From an uncultured Anaerotruncus sp. (GTDB taxonomy: Bacteria; Bacillota; Clostridia; Oscillospirales; Ruminococcaceae), in the NCBI RefSeq assembly GCF_902490045.1, contig NZ_CABUCJ010000069.1:1-13513 (forward strand): a stretch of DNA of 13,513 nucleotides, in the 5' to 3' direction. Shown here one piece after another: positions 1 to 7,258 of this stretch. The notes beneath the pieces were generated by a model that saw nothing but the letters and a program-made list of their open reading frames with translations, had not been told where the DNA came from and did no database searches. The position numbers and the translations under genes are program-made. The stretch's first letter is position 1, and the number at the start of each line of letters is the position of its first letter.

Positions 1-97
1 CCGGAGGGGCGCGAAGAAAGCCTTCCGACCGCAGGGCGAAATATCTGTCACCTGCTGGGGCGGGACCGGCAAGCCCGCCGGGCGCAGGGCGGCATTT
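1..97. other. Non-coding left edge downstream of ilvN
   Basis: No start codon with a ribosome site and no recognisable protein are seen here on either strand. On the minus strand this is the 3' flank of ilvN. A short inverted repeat (CCGGC at 66-70 with GCCGG at 78-82) is present, but it has no T-run after it, so I do not call a terminator. The ilv transcript may continue to further genes, for example ilvC, beyond the window; that is inference. Confidence 0.5.
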
Positions 98-589
98 TCA
101 TTTCCGAATGGCATCGGCTCCCTTCTGGAGGGCGATCATCCCCGTGCGGGCGATCTCGGCGATGCCGTAGGGGGTGAGCATATCGATCAGCAGGTCGACC
201 CGCTCGGGCCGGTCGCACATCTCGACCGTGAGCGTGGTGCGGGAGAGGTCGACGATCTTGGCGTTCATGATCGCGGCGATATCGATAATCTCCCCGCGGT
301 TCTGCTGGGCGGCGCTCAGCTTGATGAGGATGAGCTCGCGGCGGGTTGCCGCGTCGGTCTCCAGGAGCTTGACCTTGATGACGTCGATCTGCTTGTTGAG
401 CTGTTTTTCCACCTGCTCGATCGTGCGTTCGTCCCCTTCGACGACGATCGTCATGCGGGAGATGGTCGGGTCCTCCGTCTCCCCCACCGCGAGGCTTTCA
501 ATGTTGAATCCCCGGCGCGCAAAGAGTCCCGCCGTGCAGGAGAGCACCCCCGCCTTATTCTCCACCAGCACCGACATGATCTGTTTCAT
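98..589 (-). CDS. ilvN: Acetolactate synthase small (regulatory) subunit
   Basis: This is the regulatory subunit of acetolactate (acetohydroxyacid) synthase, the first common enzyme of valine, leucine and isoleucine synthesis. It binds the large subunit, activates it and usually carries valine feedback inhibition. The 163-residue product has the family's normal length. An N-terminal ACT domain (about residues 1-76) contains the ligand-loop pattern N11-K-A-G-V-L followed by GLFARRGFNIESL (21-33), typical of IlvH/IlvN. A C-terminal domain (about 84-158) follows and includes the EIARTG segment near residue 145. The start is set by an AGGAGG ribosome site (plus-strand 598-603) 8 bases before the ATG. 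The gene begins 15 bases after the ilvB stop, so the two are surely cotranscribed and their subunits made together. ilvN versus ilvH is only a naming choice. Confidence 0.96.
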   Translation of the reverse strand: MKQIMSVLVENKAGVLSCTAGLFARRGFNIESLAVGETEDPTISRMTIVVEGDERTIEQVEKQLNKQIDVIKVKLLETDAATRRELILIKLSAAQQNRGEIIDIAAIMNAKIVDLSRTTLTVEMCDRPERVDLLIDMLTPYGIAEIARTGMIALQKGADAIRK

Positions 590-604
590 ATGCTTTTCCT
601 CCTG

Positions 605-2227
605 TCAGCGGGTTTCCTCCCGCGGGTCGACGACACATTCGAGAAGATACGAGCCGTCCGCCGCAAGGAACCGTTCCACCGCGGCTTCGGCCTCTTCCAT
701 GGAATCGATCCGGTCGAAGGGAATGCCGTACGCCCTGGCGATCCCGCCGATCTCCGGCCCGCCCGAAAGGGCGACCGCCGTCTCCCGGCCCCGGTATTCC
801 TTTTGCTGGATTTCGCGTACCATGCCGAGCATGTCGTTGCGCATGACGACGAGCTTGACCGGCACCCCATGCTGGTTGGCGGTGGCGAGCTCCATCATCG
901 CCATCTGGAACGCCCCGTCGCCGCAGACCGCGACGACCTGGCATCCGGGGGCGGCCAGCTTCGCGCCGACGGCGGCGGGCAGCGCGTAGCCCATCGTGCC
1001 CATACCGCCCGTCGTAAGGAAGAGCCCGTCCCTGACCAAGCAGTTTTTCGCCGACCAGATCTGGTTCTGCCCCACGTCGGAGACATAGATCGCGTCGGGC
1101 TCCAGCCTGGAGGAGAGCAGGCGCACGAACGCCTCCGGGTCGACACAGCCCGGCCTGGGCGAAGACGCGGCGGGGACGGCCTCACCCGCGCGCCGGGCGC
1201 GCAGCCATTCGAGCCACTTGCCCCATTCGCCACGCGGGGACTGCTCCAAAAGCTGTTCGAGCACCGCCGCCGCGTCCCCCACAAGGGGGATGGTGGTGCC
1301 AACATTCTTGCCGATCTCCGCCGCGTCGATATCGATGTGCACGACCGTGGTCGCCGCCTCAATCTGGTCGGGCCTGGCCATCGCGCGGTTGTCGGCGCGC
1401 GCGCCGAGGATGATGAGCAGGTCGCTTTCGGCGACCGCCTCGTTGGCGGCGCAGCCGCCGCTCTGCCCGAGCATGCCGAAATAGAGCGGGTGCCCGGCGG
1501 GCAGCGCGCCGATGCCCATGAGGGTGCTCACCGCGGGAAGGGAAACCGCCTCGCAAAGGGCGCGCACCTGCTTTTGGGCGCCCGCCGCGACCGCGCCGCC
1601 CCCCACGCAGAGCAGGGGGCGCTTGGCGGCGCGGATCGCCTCCGCGACCCGTTTCACCTGCACGGCATGTCCCCGGAAACGGGGCTTGTAGCCCCGGATC
1701 GACACCTCCTGCGGGTAGCGGAAATCGATCAGCTGCCGTTGGACGTCGAAGGGCATATCGATCAGCACCGGCCCGCGCCGCCCGGTCGACGCGATATAAA
1801 ACGCCTCCCGGAAGACGCGCGGGATATCCGCCGCGTCCTTGACGAGGTAGCAGTATTTGGTGAACGGCTCCGCCGCGCCCGTGGTGTCGACCTCCTGGAA
1901 GACGTCGCGGCCCAGAAGCCCCGTCTCCACCTGCCCAGTGATCGCGATGAGCGGGATGCTGTCGGCATAGGCCGTGGCGATCGCGGTGAAGAGGTTGGTC
2001 GCGCCGGGGCCCGAGGTGGCGACGCAGACGGCGGGCTTCCCGGTGACGCGGGCGTAGCCGCTCGCGGCGTGGCCCGCGTTCTGCTCGCTGCGGGTGAGGA
2101 TGTGCCGGATGGACGACTGTCCGAGGCAGTCGTAAAAGGGGCAGATCGCCGCGCCGGGATACCCGAACACCACTGAAATCCCCTCCGCCTCAAGACATTT
2201 CACCATCGCCTGCGCGCCGCTGATCAT
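605..2227 (-). CDS. ilvB: Acetolactate synthase large (catalytic) subunit
   Basis: This thiamine-diphosphate enzyme condenses two pyruvates to acetolactate, or pyruvate plus 2-oxobutyrate to acetohydroxybutyrate. The pyrimidine-binding domain is at about 1-160, with catalytic Glu48 in RSEQNAGHAASGYAR and the SGPGATN motif at 72-78. The central FAD-type domain is at about 190-320. The pyrophosphate domain holds the metal motif GDG (436-438) and N464. I start at ATG 2227 (540 residues) because AAGGTGG lies 8 bases upstream. The in-frame GTG at 2239 would have the ribosome site touching it. Oddities: RSEQ replaces the usual RHEQ, the usual QW of the GMVxQW segment is Glu472-Ile473, and the protein ends about 20 residues early, lacking the customary PMVPPG tail. 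Together with ilvN this argues for a biosynthetic enzyme. A divergent subclass is possible. Confidence 0.93.
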   Translation of the reverse strand: MISGAQAMVKCLEAEGISVVFGYPGAAICPFYDCLGQSSIRHILTRSEQNAGHAASGYARVTGKPAVCVATSGPGATNLFTAIATAYADSIPLIAITGQVETGLLGRDVFQEVDTTGAAEPFTKYCYLVKDAADIPRVFREAFYIASTGRRGPVLIDMPFDVQRQLIDFRYPQEVSIRGYKPRFRGHAVQVKRVAEAIRAAKRPLLCVGGGAVAAGAQKQVRALCEAVSLPAVSTLMGIGALPAGHPLYFGMLGQSGGCAANEAVAESDLLIILGARADNRAMARPDQIEAATTVVHIDIDAAEIGKNVGTTIPLVGDAAAVLEQLLEQSPRGEWGKWLEWLRARRAGEAVPAASSPRPGCVDPEAFVRLLSSRLEPDAIYVSDVGQNQIWSAKNCLVRDGLFLTTGGMGTMGYALPAAVGAKLAAPGCQVVAVCGDGAFQMAMMELATANQHGVPVKLVVMRNDMLGMVREIQQKEYRGRETAVALSGGPEIGGIARAYGIPFDRIDSMEEAEAAVERFLAADGSYLLECVVDPREETR

Positions 2228-2268
2228 ATCCGCATCCACCTTCCTGCCCGCGTTGTCCCTTTTTGGCT

Positions 2269-2298
2269 ATTATACGCGTTCGCCCCCCGCCCCGTCAA
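2269..2298 (-). promoter_or_regulatory. Promoter of ilvBN
   Basis: On the minus strand, TTGACG (2293-2298) and a perfect TATAAT (2269-2274) are separated by 18 bases, a near-consensus sigma-A-type promoter. Transcription should begin near 2262, leaving a leader of only about 35 bases before the chosen ilvB ATG. That is too short for a T-box or a leader-peptide attenuator, so control is expected at initiation (a CodY-type repressor or another regulator; inference) or through the enzyme itself. Confidence 0.8.
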
Positions 2299-2336
2299 TG
2301 CATGGGGACGGATTTGCGGTTTTTCAAAATGGGGGC

Positions 2337-2364
2337 TTGTAGTATCAAAACGTGCTGTTATACT
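2337..2364 (+). promoter_or_regulatory. Promoter of the trmO-like gene
   Basis: TTGTAG (2337-2342) and TATACT (2359-2364) are spaced by 16 bases and point to the trmO-like gene, whose ATG lies about 42 bases after the -10 element. It sits back to back with the ilvBN promoter; the two -35 elements are 38 bases apart. The -35 matches consensus only in its TTG part, so strength is likely moderate. Confidence 0.6.
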
Positions 2365-2405
2365 GGAAGCAACGGTACCGTAAAAAATCAAACAGGAGGT
2401 TTTTT

Positions 2406-2885
2406 ATGGACATCAGCTATTCTGTAAAACCGATCGGCCACGTGCGTTCGGATGACGGCGGCTTCCGCCTGGAGCTCGACCCGGCCTATCGTCCGGCGAT
2501 GGTTGGGCTGGAAGGTTTCGGCTATCTCAATATCCTCTGGTGGTTTTCCGGCTGCGACGACACCCGCTCCCGTGAAAACCTGATCGAGCGGTCCCCCTAT
2601 GCCAGAGGGCCGGAGTGTCTAGGGGTCTTTGCCACCCGCTCACCCATGCGCCCCAACCCCGTTGCCCTCTCCTGCGCGGCCGTGACCCATCTCGACCCCA
2701 AGGCGGGCGTGATCGGCCTTTCCTACATCGACGCGGAGGACGGCAGTCCCCTCCTCGATCTCAAGCCCTACACCCCCAGCCTCGACCGGGTGGAGGCCCC
2801 GCCGCTGCCGGCGTGGTGCGCCCACTGGCCGAGGGATGTGGAATCCAGCGGCGATTTCCCCTGGGAGGATGAGTTCAGCTTCTAA
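2406..2885 (+). CDS. trmO: TrmO/TsaA-type tRNA (t6A37) N6-methyltransferase
   Basis: This is a TsaA-like (UPF0066) protein. In the characterised TrmO, this fold uses S-adenosylmethionine to methylate N6-threonylcarbamoyladenosine at position 37 of tRNA-Thr, a decoding modification. Family hallmarks visible in the 159 residues are IGHV near the start (10-13), the signature GVFATRSPMRPNPVALS (73-89) and DGSPLLDLKPY (112-122). It is the short form, lacking the C-terminal extension of the roughly 235-residue E. coli enzyme. The start is fixed by AGGAGG (2394-2399) 6 bases before ATG 2406; an upstream in-frame GTG at 2352 falls inside the promoter and is rejected. The gene has no functional tie to its neighbours. 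Short-form proteins have been less studied, so the exact tRNA substrate is inferred from the family. Confidence 0.88.
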   Translation: MDISYSVKPIGHVRSDDGGFRLELDPAYRPAMVGLEGFGYLNILWWFSGCDDTRSRENLIERSPYARGPECLGVFATRSPMRPNPVALSCAAVTHLDPKAGVIGLSYIDAEDGSPLLDLKPYTPSLDRVEAPPLPAWCAHWPRDVESSGDFPWEDEFSF

Positions 2886-2910
2886 CGCAATCACCCGTAA
2901 AAGAAACCGG

Positions 2911-2935
2911 GGACCGGGGCTTCGCCCCGGTCCCG
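2911..2935. terminator. Hairpin between convergent genes
   Basis: GGGACCGGGGC (2911-2921) pairs perfectly with GCCCCGGTCCC (2925-2935) around a 3-base loop, an 11-bp GC-rich stem. On the minus strand it is followed by a T-rich stretch (TTTCTTTT), which suits termination of the lipoprotein gene ending at 2945. On the plus strand there is no T-run after it, so it would be at best a weak stop for trmO. Confidence 0.7.
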
Positions 2936-2944
2936 CCTGTTACG

Positions 2945-3985
2945 CTATCCGACCTGTGTCATATCGCTGATGTCGAGCATCCCGTCCTCCCCGCCGTCCT
3001 CCTCCGGGGAGGAGGACTCCGCCTCCGGTTCCCCTTCGGGCGGCGCGTCAAGCAGGGAGGCCAGCTCGGGATACGCCTCGGAAAACATCTTTTCCAGCTC
3101 GGCAAACATCCTGCCGCTCTGCCGCTCCAGGGCGGCGCCGTCCACCGGGTACATCCGCCCCTGCTTGTAGGCGTCGGTCGTGTTGTAGACCTGGGTGCCC
3201 TTGAAATAGTCCGGGTCGACCCCCTCGTCGTAGAAGATGATATCGGGATAGAGGTTGGCCGCCTGGTCCGCGGGGTACTCCCAGCCGGTGTACGCCGCCG
3301 CGTCGTTCTCAATGCCGATCGCGGCAAGCAGCTCCCCCTCGAAGGTGTCCCCCGTCGCCATCATGAGCGGCGTTTGGCGCAGGTAGATGCCGCCCAGCCG
3401 TTCGGTCACCTGCGCGGCCGCGCCGGTCAGCGCGTCCCAGCGCTTTTCAAGCGCCCGGAAGGTGTCATAGCCGTTTTGGTCGCCGTCCTCGAGCCCGCCG
3501 AGCACGACCGCTGTATTCAGGTAGGTCGCGCGCAGCTCGTCCATCGAATGCGCGCGGGACAGCACGACCACTTCCGCGCCCATCTGCTGGAGCTTCACCG
3601 TGTCCGCCTCGGAGAGGGCGGAGGAGGAAAAGACCACGTCGGGCCGGATCTCCGAGAGGGCCTTGAAATCGGGCAGCGCGGCGGTGCCGCAGCGGGGCAG
3701 GCCGTCCGTCCCGCCGGGGTAGTCGCAGAAGTCGCTGATCCCCGCAAGCTGGTCCTCCGCGCCGAGCTCGAAGATCACCTCGGTCAGCGCTGGCGAGAGG
3801 GAGACGGCCGCGCGCGGCTTTTCGGGGATGCGGATGTCGCCGATCGCGACCGGCCAGTTGGGATCTGGCTCCTCCTCGGGCGCGGAGGAGGAGCTTTCCC
3901 CTCCCCGGTCCTTCTGCCCGCAGGCGGCGAGGGAGGCTGTCAGCATGATCGCCAGCAGAAGCGCCAGCAGCTTTTTCACGTTCAT
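2945..3985 (-). CDS. ABC transporter substrate-binding lipoprotein, cobalamin/iron-chelate (BtuF/FepB) class
   Basis: This is an extracellular, membrane-anchored binding protein of the helical-backbone metal receptor family (Peripla_BP_2), which hands vitamin B12, haem or ferric siderophores to an ABC importer. The N-terminus is a lipoprotein signal: basic MNVKK, a hydrophobic stretch and a lipobox ending in Cys22 (SLAAC). A Ser/Glu/Pro-rich linker (about 28-45) precedes the binding domain. SLSPALTEVIFELGA (62-76) and SDFCDYP (84-90) resemble BtuF-type proteins. The last 30 or so residues form an acidic Glu/Asp/Ser/Pro tail, unusual in the family. The start ATG has AAGGATG (3991-3997) 5 bases upstream. 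No permease or ATPase gene lies nearby, so it must work with a transporter encoded elsewhere. The ligand cannot be decided from sequence; B12 is a mild preference. Confidence 0.88.
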   Translation of the reverse strand: MNVKKLLALLLAIMLTASLAACGQKDRGGESSSSAPEEEPDPNWPVAIGDIRIPEKPRAAVSLSPALTEVIFELGAEDQLAGISDFCDYPGGTDGLPRCGTAALPDFKALSEIRPDVVFSSSALSEADTVKLQQMGAEVVVLSRAHSMDELRATYLNTAVVLGGLEDGDQNGYDTFRALEKRWDALTGAAAQVTERLGGIYLRQTPLMMATGDTFEGELLAAIGIENDAAAYTGWEYPADQAANLYPDIIFYDEGVDPDYFKGTQVYNTTDAYKQGRMYPVDGAALERQSGRMFAELEKMFSEAYPELASLLDAPPEGEPEAESSSPEEDGGEDGMLDISDMTQVG

Positions 3986-4024
3986 TGGTCCATCCTTTCG
4001 GCGTTGCCGCCCGGGTTTGTGTCT

Positions 4025-4053
4025 ATTCTATCCCATCGCGGAATCAGTGTCAA
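4025..4053 (-). promoter_or_regulatory. Promoter of the binding-lipoprotein gene
   Basis: On the minus strand a perfect TTGACA (4048-4053) and TAGAAT (4025-4030) are separated by exactly 17 bases. Transcription would start near 4018, giving a leader of about 33 bases. No riboswitch fits in so short a leader, so there is no cobalamin riboswitch here. I see no obvious Fur-type palindrome over the promoter. Confidence 0.8.
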
Positions 4054-4080
4054 TCGCGCGCCCGTTTGCTGCAGGCCCCA

Positions 4081-4114
4081 AAAGCGGGAGGCCCTTCAGG
4101 GCCTCCCGCTTTTT
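4081..4114 (-). terminator. Terminator of the arginine operon
   Basis: A perfect 15-bp stem (4081-4095 with 4100-4114) with loop TTCA lies just downstream of the argF stop. The stem ends in A-T pairs, giving a run of five T on the minus strand, the canonical intrinsic form. It also has five T on the plus strand, so it could work in both directions. It separates the arg operon from the promoter of the lipoprotein gene. Confidence 0.9.
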
Positions 4115-4118
4115 GATC

Positions 4119-5030
4119 TTATTTGCCCGCCATCAGCTTGACCATGACGGCCTTCTGGGCGTGCAGGCGGTTTTCCGCCTCGTCGAAGATCTCGTCGGCG
4201 TGCTTTTCAAACGTCTCGTCGGTGATCTCCTCGCCGCGGTGGGCGGGCAGGCAGTGCTGCACCATCACGTCGGGCGCGCAGACCCCAAGCAGCTCCTCGT
4301 TCACCTGGTAGCCTTTGAAGGCGGCGCGGCGCTTCTCCGCCTCCTCCTCCATGCCCATCGACGCCCACACGTCGGTGAAGACGACGTCGGCCTTTTCGGC
4401 CGCGGCGCGGATGTCGGAGGTGAGCAGGAATTTGTCCCCATAGGGTTTGGCGAAGTCGAGGACCGCCGGGTCGGGCCGGTAGTCGGCGGGGGTCGCGACC
4501 GCGACGGACATCCCCGTTTTGAGGCCGCCGACGGTGAGGGAGTTGGCCATGTTGTTGCCGTCCCCGATGTAGCACATTTTGAGCCCCTCAAGCCCGCCCT
4601 TGTATTCGCGGATGGTCATGAGGTCGGCGAGCACCTGGCAGGGGTGGCAGAAGTCGGTCAGGCCGTTGATGATGGGGATCGATCCGTATTTGGCGAGATC
4701 CTCGACCTCCTGCTGGGCGAAGGTGCGGATCATGATGCCGTCGAGGTAGCGCGAGAGCACCCGCGCGGTGTCCTGCACCGGCTCGCCGCGGCCGATCTGC
4801 AAATCGCGCGCCGAGAGGAAGAGCGCCGAACCGCCGAGCTGCGCCATGCCGACCTCGAAGGAGACGCGGGTCCGGGTGGAGGATTTCTGGAAGATCATCC
4901 CCATCGTTTTGCCCTTCAGGTGCTGGTGGCGGATGCCGTGTTTGAGCTCATATTTGAGCTGGTCGCCGAGGTTCAACAGTTCGATGATCTCCTCGGTGGA
5001 AAGGTCAAGCAGTTTCAGCAGATGATTCAT
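4119..5030 (-). CDS. argF: Ornithine carbamoyltransferase (anabolic)
   Basis: It transfers the carbamoyl group from carbamoyl phosphate to ornithine, giving citrulline, in the cytoplasm. The 303-residue length is normal. Visible signatures are the carbamoyl-phosphate loop SSTRTR (50-55), the HPCQ motif (129-132), the ornithine-binding D220-VWASMG (220-226) and the catalytic HCLPA (259-263). The start has AGAGGTG about 7 bases upstream. The ribosome site and first 26 bases lie within the 3' end of argD, so translation is probably coupled. It is the last gene of the operon, followed at once by a terminator. No arcA or arcC neighbour is present, so an anabolic rather than catabolic (ArcB) role is inferred from context. 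Confidence 0.97.
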   Translation of the reverse strand: MNHLLKLLDLSTEEIIELLNLGDQLKYELKHGIRHQHLKGKTMGMIFQKSSTRTRVSFEVGMAQLGGSALFLSARDLQIGRGEPVQDTARVLSRYLDGIMIRTFAQQEVEDLAKYGSIPIINGLTDFCHPCQVLADLMTIREYKGGLEGLKMCYIGDGNNMANSLTVGGLKTGMSVAVATPADYRPDPAVLDFAKPYGDKFLLTSDIRAAAEKADVVFTDVWASMGMEEEAEKRRAAFKGYQVNEELLGVCAPDVMVQHCLPAHRGEEITDETFEKHADEIFDEAENRLHAQKAVMVKLMAGK

Positions 5031-6189
5031 GTTCGAGCACCTCTTTCAGTCTTTTTAAGCCTTCATCGATTTCCGGATAGGTGATGGTGAGCGGGGGCAG
5101 CATCCGTAGCTTCGCCTTGGCCGTCAGGATGATAAGCCCGTTTTCGAGGCAGGCGGCCGCCGCTTCGCGGCTGTTCACCCCTTCGAGCGTCACGCCGAGC
5201 ATGAGCCCCTTTCCCTCGACGCTCACGACGTGCGGCATCCGTTCGACCGCCTTCGTGATGTACGCGCCCTTTTCCCCGACCTGCGCGAGCAGCCGGTCGT
5301 CGATCCGCACGAGCACCTCGGCCGCGCCCGCGCAGGCCACCGGGTTGCCGCCGAAGGTGGTGGCGTGGTCTCCCGGGCCGAGCGTATGGGCGCATTTTTC
5401 GCCGAAGAGCACCGCGCCGAGCGGCAACCCGCCGCCGAGCCCCTTGGCCAGCGAGACGAGGTCGGGCGTGATCCCATAGTGCTCGCAGCAGAGCAGCTTC
5501 CCGGTGCGGCCGATCCCTGTCTGCACCTCGTCGACCATCAGCAGGATGTCGCGCTCCTTGCAGATGCGCGCCGCCGCCGCGACGAATTCCCGGTCGAGCG
5601 GCACAACGCCGCCCTCCCCCTGGATGAGCTCAAGCAGGATGCCGCAGGTCTCCCCGTCGGCGGCGCGGTCGAGCGCGGCGGCATCCCCCGCCTCCACAAA
5701 GGAAAACCCGTCGGTAAAGGGGTCGAAATAACGGTGGAAGACCTCCTGCCCGGTGGCGGAGAGGGTCGTGACCGTGCGCCCGTGGAAGGAATTTTCGAGC
5801 GCCAGGATCCTGTGGCGGCCTTTGCCGTACTTGTCGAAGCTGTATTTGCGGGCGGTCTTGATCATGCCCTCGTTGGCCTCCGCGCCCGAGTTGCAGAAAA
5901 ACACCTTGTCGGCGAAGGTCCGCTCGCAGAGGACTTTGGCCACCTTTACCATCGGCGCGGTGTAGTAGAGGTTGGAGATGTGCTGGAGGGCGGCCGCCTG
6001 CCTGGCGACCGCCGCGGCCCAGCCGTCGTCGCAGAAGCCGAGGGAGTTGACCCCGATGCCGCTCGAAAAATCGATGTACGCCCGTCCATCGCCATCCACG
6101 CAGGTCGCGTTTTTTCCGCTGGCCGCTTCGAGCGGGAACCGCCCGTAGGTATTTGCGATATATTGTCTGTCCTCTTCCATGAGGCTCAT
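5005..6189 (-). CDS. argD: Acetylornithine aminotransferase
   Basis: This class-III pyridoxal-phosphate aminotransferase converts N-acetylglutamate semialdehyde plus glutamate to N-acetylornithine. Signatures in the 394-residue product are SGAEANE (101-107), FHGRT (135-139), the cofactor aspartate in DEVQTGIGRTG (220-230) and the Schiff-base lysine K249 in SLAKGLGGGLPLGA. I place the start at ATG 6189 because AAAGGG lies 8 bases before it; in-frame GTG 6198 and ATG 6195 are too close to that site. Its end overlaps argF by 26 bases. A 152-base gap with several stem-loops separates it from argB upstream. Relatives such as ornithine or succinyl-ornithine aminotransferase are similar, but the operon setting decides the call. 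Confidence 0.96.
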   Translation of the reverse strand: MSLMEEDRQYIANTYGRFPLEAASGKNATCVDGDGRAYIDFSSGIGVNSLGFCDDGWAAAVARQAAALQHISNLYYTAPMVKVAKVLCERTFADKVFFCNSGAEANEGMIKTARKYSFDKYGKGRHRILALENSFHGRTVTTLSATGQEVFHRYFDPFTDGFSFVEAGDAAALDRAADGETCGILLELIQGEGGVVPLDREFVAAAARICKERDILLMVDEVQTGIGRTGKLLCCEHYGITPDLVSLAKGLGGGLPLGAVLFGEKCAHTLGPGDHATTFGGNPVACAGAAEVLVRIDDRLLAQVGEKGAYITKAVERMPHVVSVEGKGLMLGVTLEGVNSREAAAACLENGLIILTAKAKLRMLPPLTITYPEIDEGLKRLKEVLEHESSAETA

Positions 6190-6341
6190 GGTCATCACCC
6201 TTTCTGTTCGCGGGGAAGCCTCTTATCCTGTGAAAGGCTTCCCCACACCCTTCCGTCTCACAAGTCGCGCGCATGGCGTCGCGCCGCGCCATGCCCGAAT
6301 CAAATGGTTCGGGGTCCGGGGGGCTTTCAAAGTCCTCCCGG
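6190..6341 (-). repeat. Stem-loop-rich spacer between argB and argD, with dispersed repeat copy 1
   Basis: No gene is present. Four inverted repeats follow one another. They are 6212-6221 with 6235-6244 (10 bp perfect); GCATGGCG 6271-6278 with CGCCATGC 6287-6294; CCCGAA 6294-6299 with TTCGGG 6308-6313; and 6316-6323 with 6334-6341 (one mismatch). Bases 6212-6252 match 9612-9652 at 34 of 41 positions with the same arm spacing, so this is a copy of a dispersed element. None has a proper T-run, so transcription probably reads through to argD and argF. A role in mRNA stability or processing is possible but inferred. Confidence 0.75.
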
Positions 6342-7202
6342 TTACCCCAGGAACATCGTGCCGATGCCCTCGTTGGTCATGAGCTCGATGAGAATCGAGT
6401 GGGGGATGCGCCCGTCGATGATGAAGGCGCGCTTGACGCCGCGGCGCACAGCCTCGACGCAGCACTCCACCTTGGGGATCATGCCGCCCGCGATGACCCC
6501 CTGCCGCACGAGCAGGGGCACCTCGCTGACCCTGACCTCGGGGATCAGCGTGTTTTCGTCCTCCCTGTCGCGGAGCAGGCCGCGCACGTCGGTCATGGAG
6601 ATGAGGTTTTCCGCGTGCAGCTCGGCCGCGATGCGGCAGGCCGCGGAATCGGCGTTGATGTTGTAGACGGTGCCGTCCTCCCCGCAGCCGAGGGTCGCGA
6701 TCACGGGGATATAGCCCCCGTCGAGCGCGTCGCGCAGCACGGTCGCGTCGACGCCCGTGACCTCCCCGACATAGCCGAGGTCGGCCTCACCCTCGATCTT
6801 TTTCGCCGTGATCATCCGCCCGTCGATGCCGCAGAGGCCGATGGCCCGGCCCCCCTGCTGTTCGAGCAGGTTGACGAGGTCCTTGTTGGTCTTGCCCGCG
6901 AGCACCATCTGCGCCACCTTGAGGGTCTCCTCGTCGGTGTAGCGCAGGCCGCCGATGAATCTGCTCTCCTTGCCGATGGCCCTGAGCGTCTCGGTGATCT
7001 CGGGGCCTCCCCCGTGCACCAGCACGATCTTGATGCCGACGAGCGAGAGCAGCACGATGTCGCTCATGACGGCGGCCTTGAGCGCGCCGTCGACCATCGC
7101 GTTGCCGCCGTACTTGACGACGACCACCTTGCCCGCGTAATCCTGGATATAGGGCAGCGCCTCCGCGAGCACCTGCGCCTTGTCGGAGTTCGTAATCTGC
7201 AT
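6342..7202 (-). CDS. argB: Acetylglutamate kinase
   Basis: It phosphorylates N-acetylglutamate with ATP, the second step of arginine synthesis. In the 286 residues, the amino-acid-kinase fold shows K30 in VVKYGGNAM (28-36), the HGGGP loop (63-67), NINAD (181-185) and GGMIPKV (239-245). A helix of about 20 residues precedes the first strand (SDKAQVLAEALPYI, 6-19) and the C-terminus carries NEGIGTM (277-283). Both features are known from the arginine-inhibited hexameric kinases and absent from the E. coli type, so feedback inhibition by arginine is expected; this is inferred from the family. The ATG is preceded by a purine-rich GGAGGAGAGGG. It starts 56 bases after the argJ stop. Confidence 0.97.
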   Translation of the reverse strand: MQITNSDKAQVLAEALPYIQDYAGKVVVVKYGGNAMVDGALKAAVMSDIVLLSLVGIKIVLVHGGGPEITETLRAIGKESRFIGGLRYTDEETLKVAQMVLAGKTNKDLVNLLEQQGGRAIGLCGIDGRMITAKKIEGEADLGYVGEVTGVDATVLRDALDGGYIPVIATLGCGEDGTVYNINADSAACRIAAELHAENLISMTDVRGLLRDREDENTLIPEVRVSEVPLLVRQGVIAGGMIPKVECCVEAVRRGVKRAFIIDGRIPHSILIELMTNEGIGTMFLG

Positions 7203-7258
7203 GGTATCCCTCTCCTCCCGAATGGTTGCTGTCTGAACGGCGCGCCGGCCGCCGCAGG

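Noticed and set aside
590..2176. A 528-codon open frame on the plus strand opposite ilvB
   Set aside because: It is antisense to ilvB, has the same biased composition and no ribosome site; the same GC artefact explains it.
2228..2400. T-box leader upstream of ilvB
   Set aside because: The promoter lies about 42 bases from the start codon and no T-box-like sequence or terminator hairpin is present.
3986..4053. Cobalamin riboswitch upstream of the B12/iron-type binding lipoprotein
   Set aside because: The leader from the clear promoter is only about 33 bases, far too short for a B12 riboswitch, and no B12-box-like sequence was seen.
4081..4114. Possible CRISPR-like or riboswitch hairpin near argF
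   Set aside because: It is a single perfect stem with T-runs directly after the argF stop, fully explained as an intrinsic terminator.
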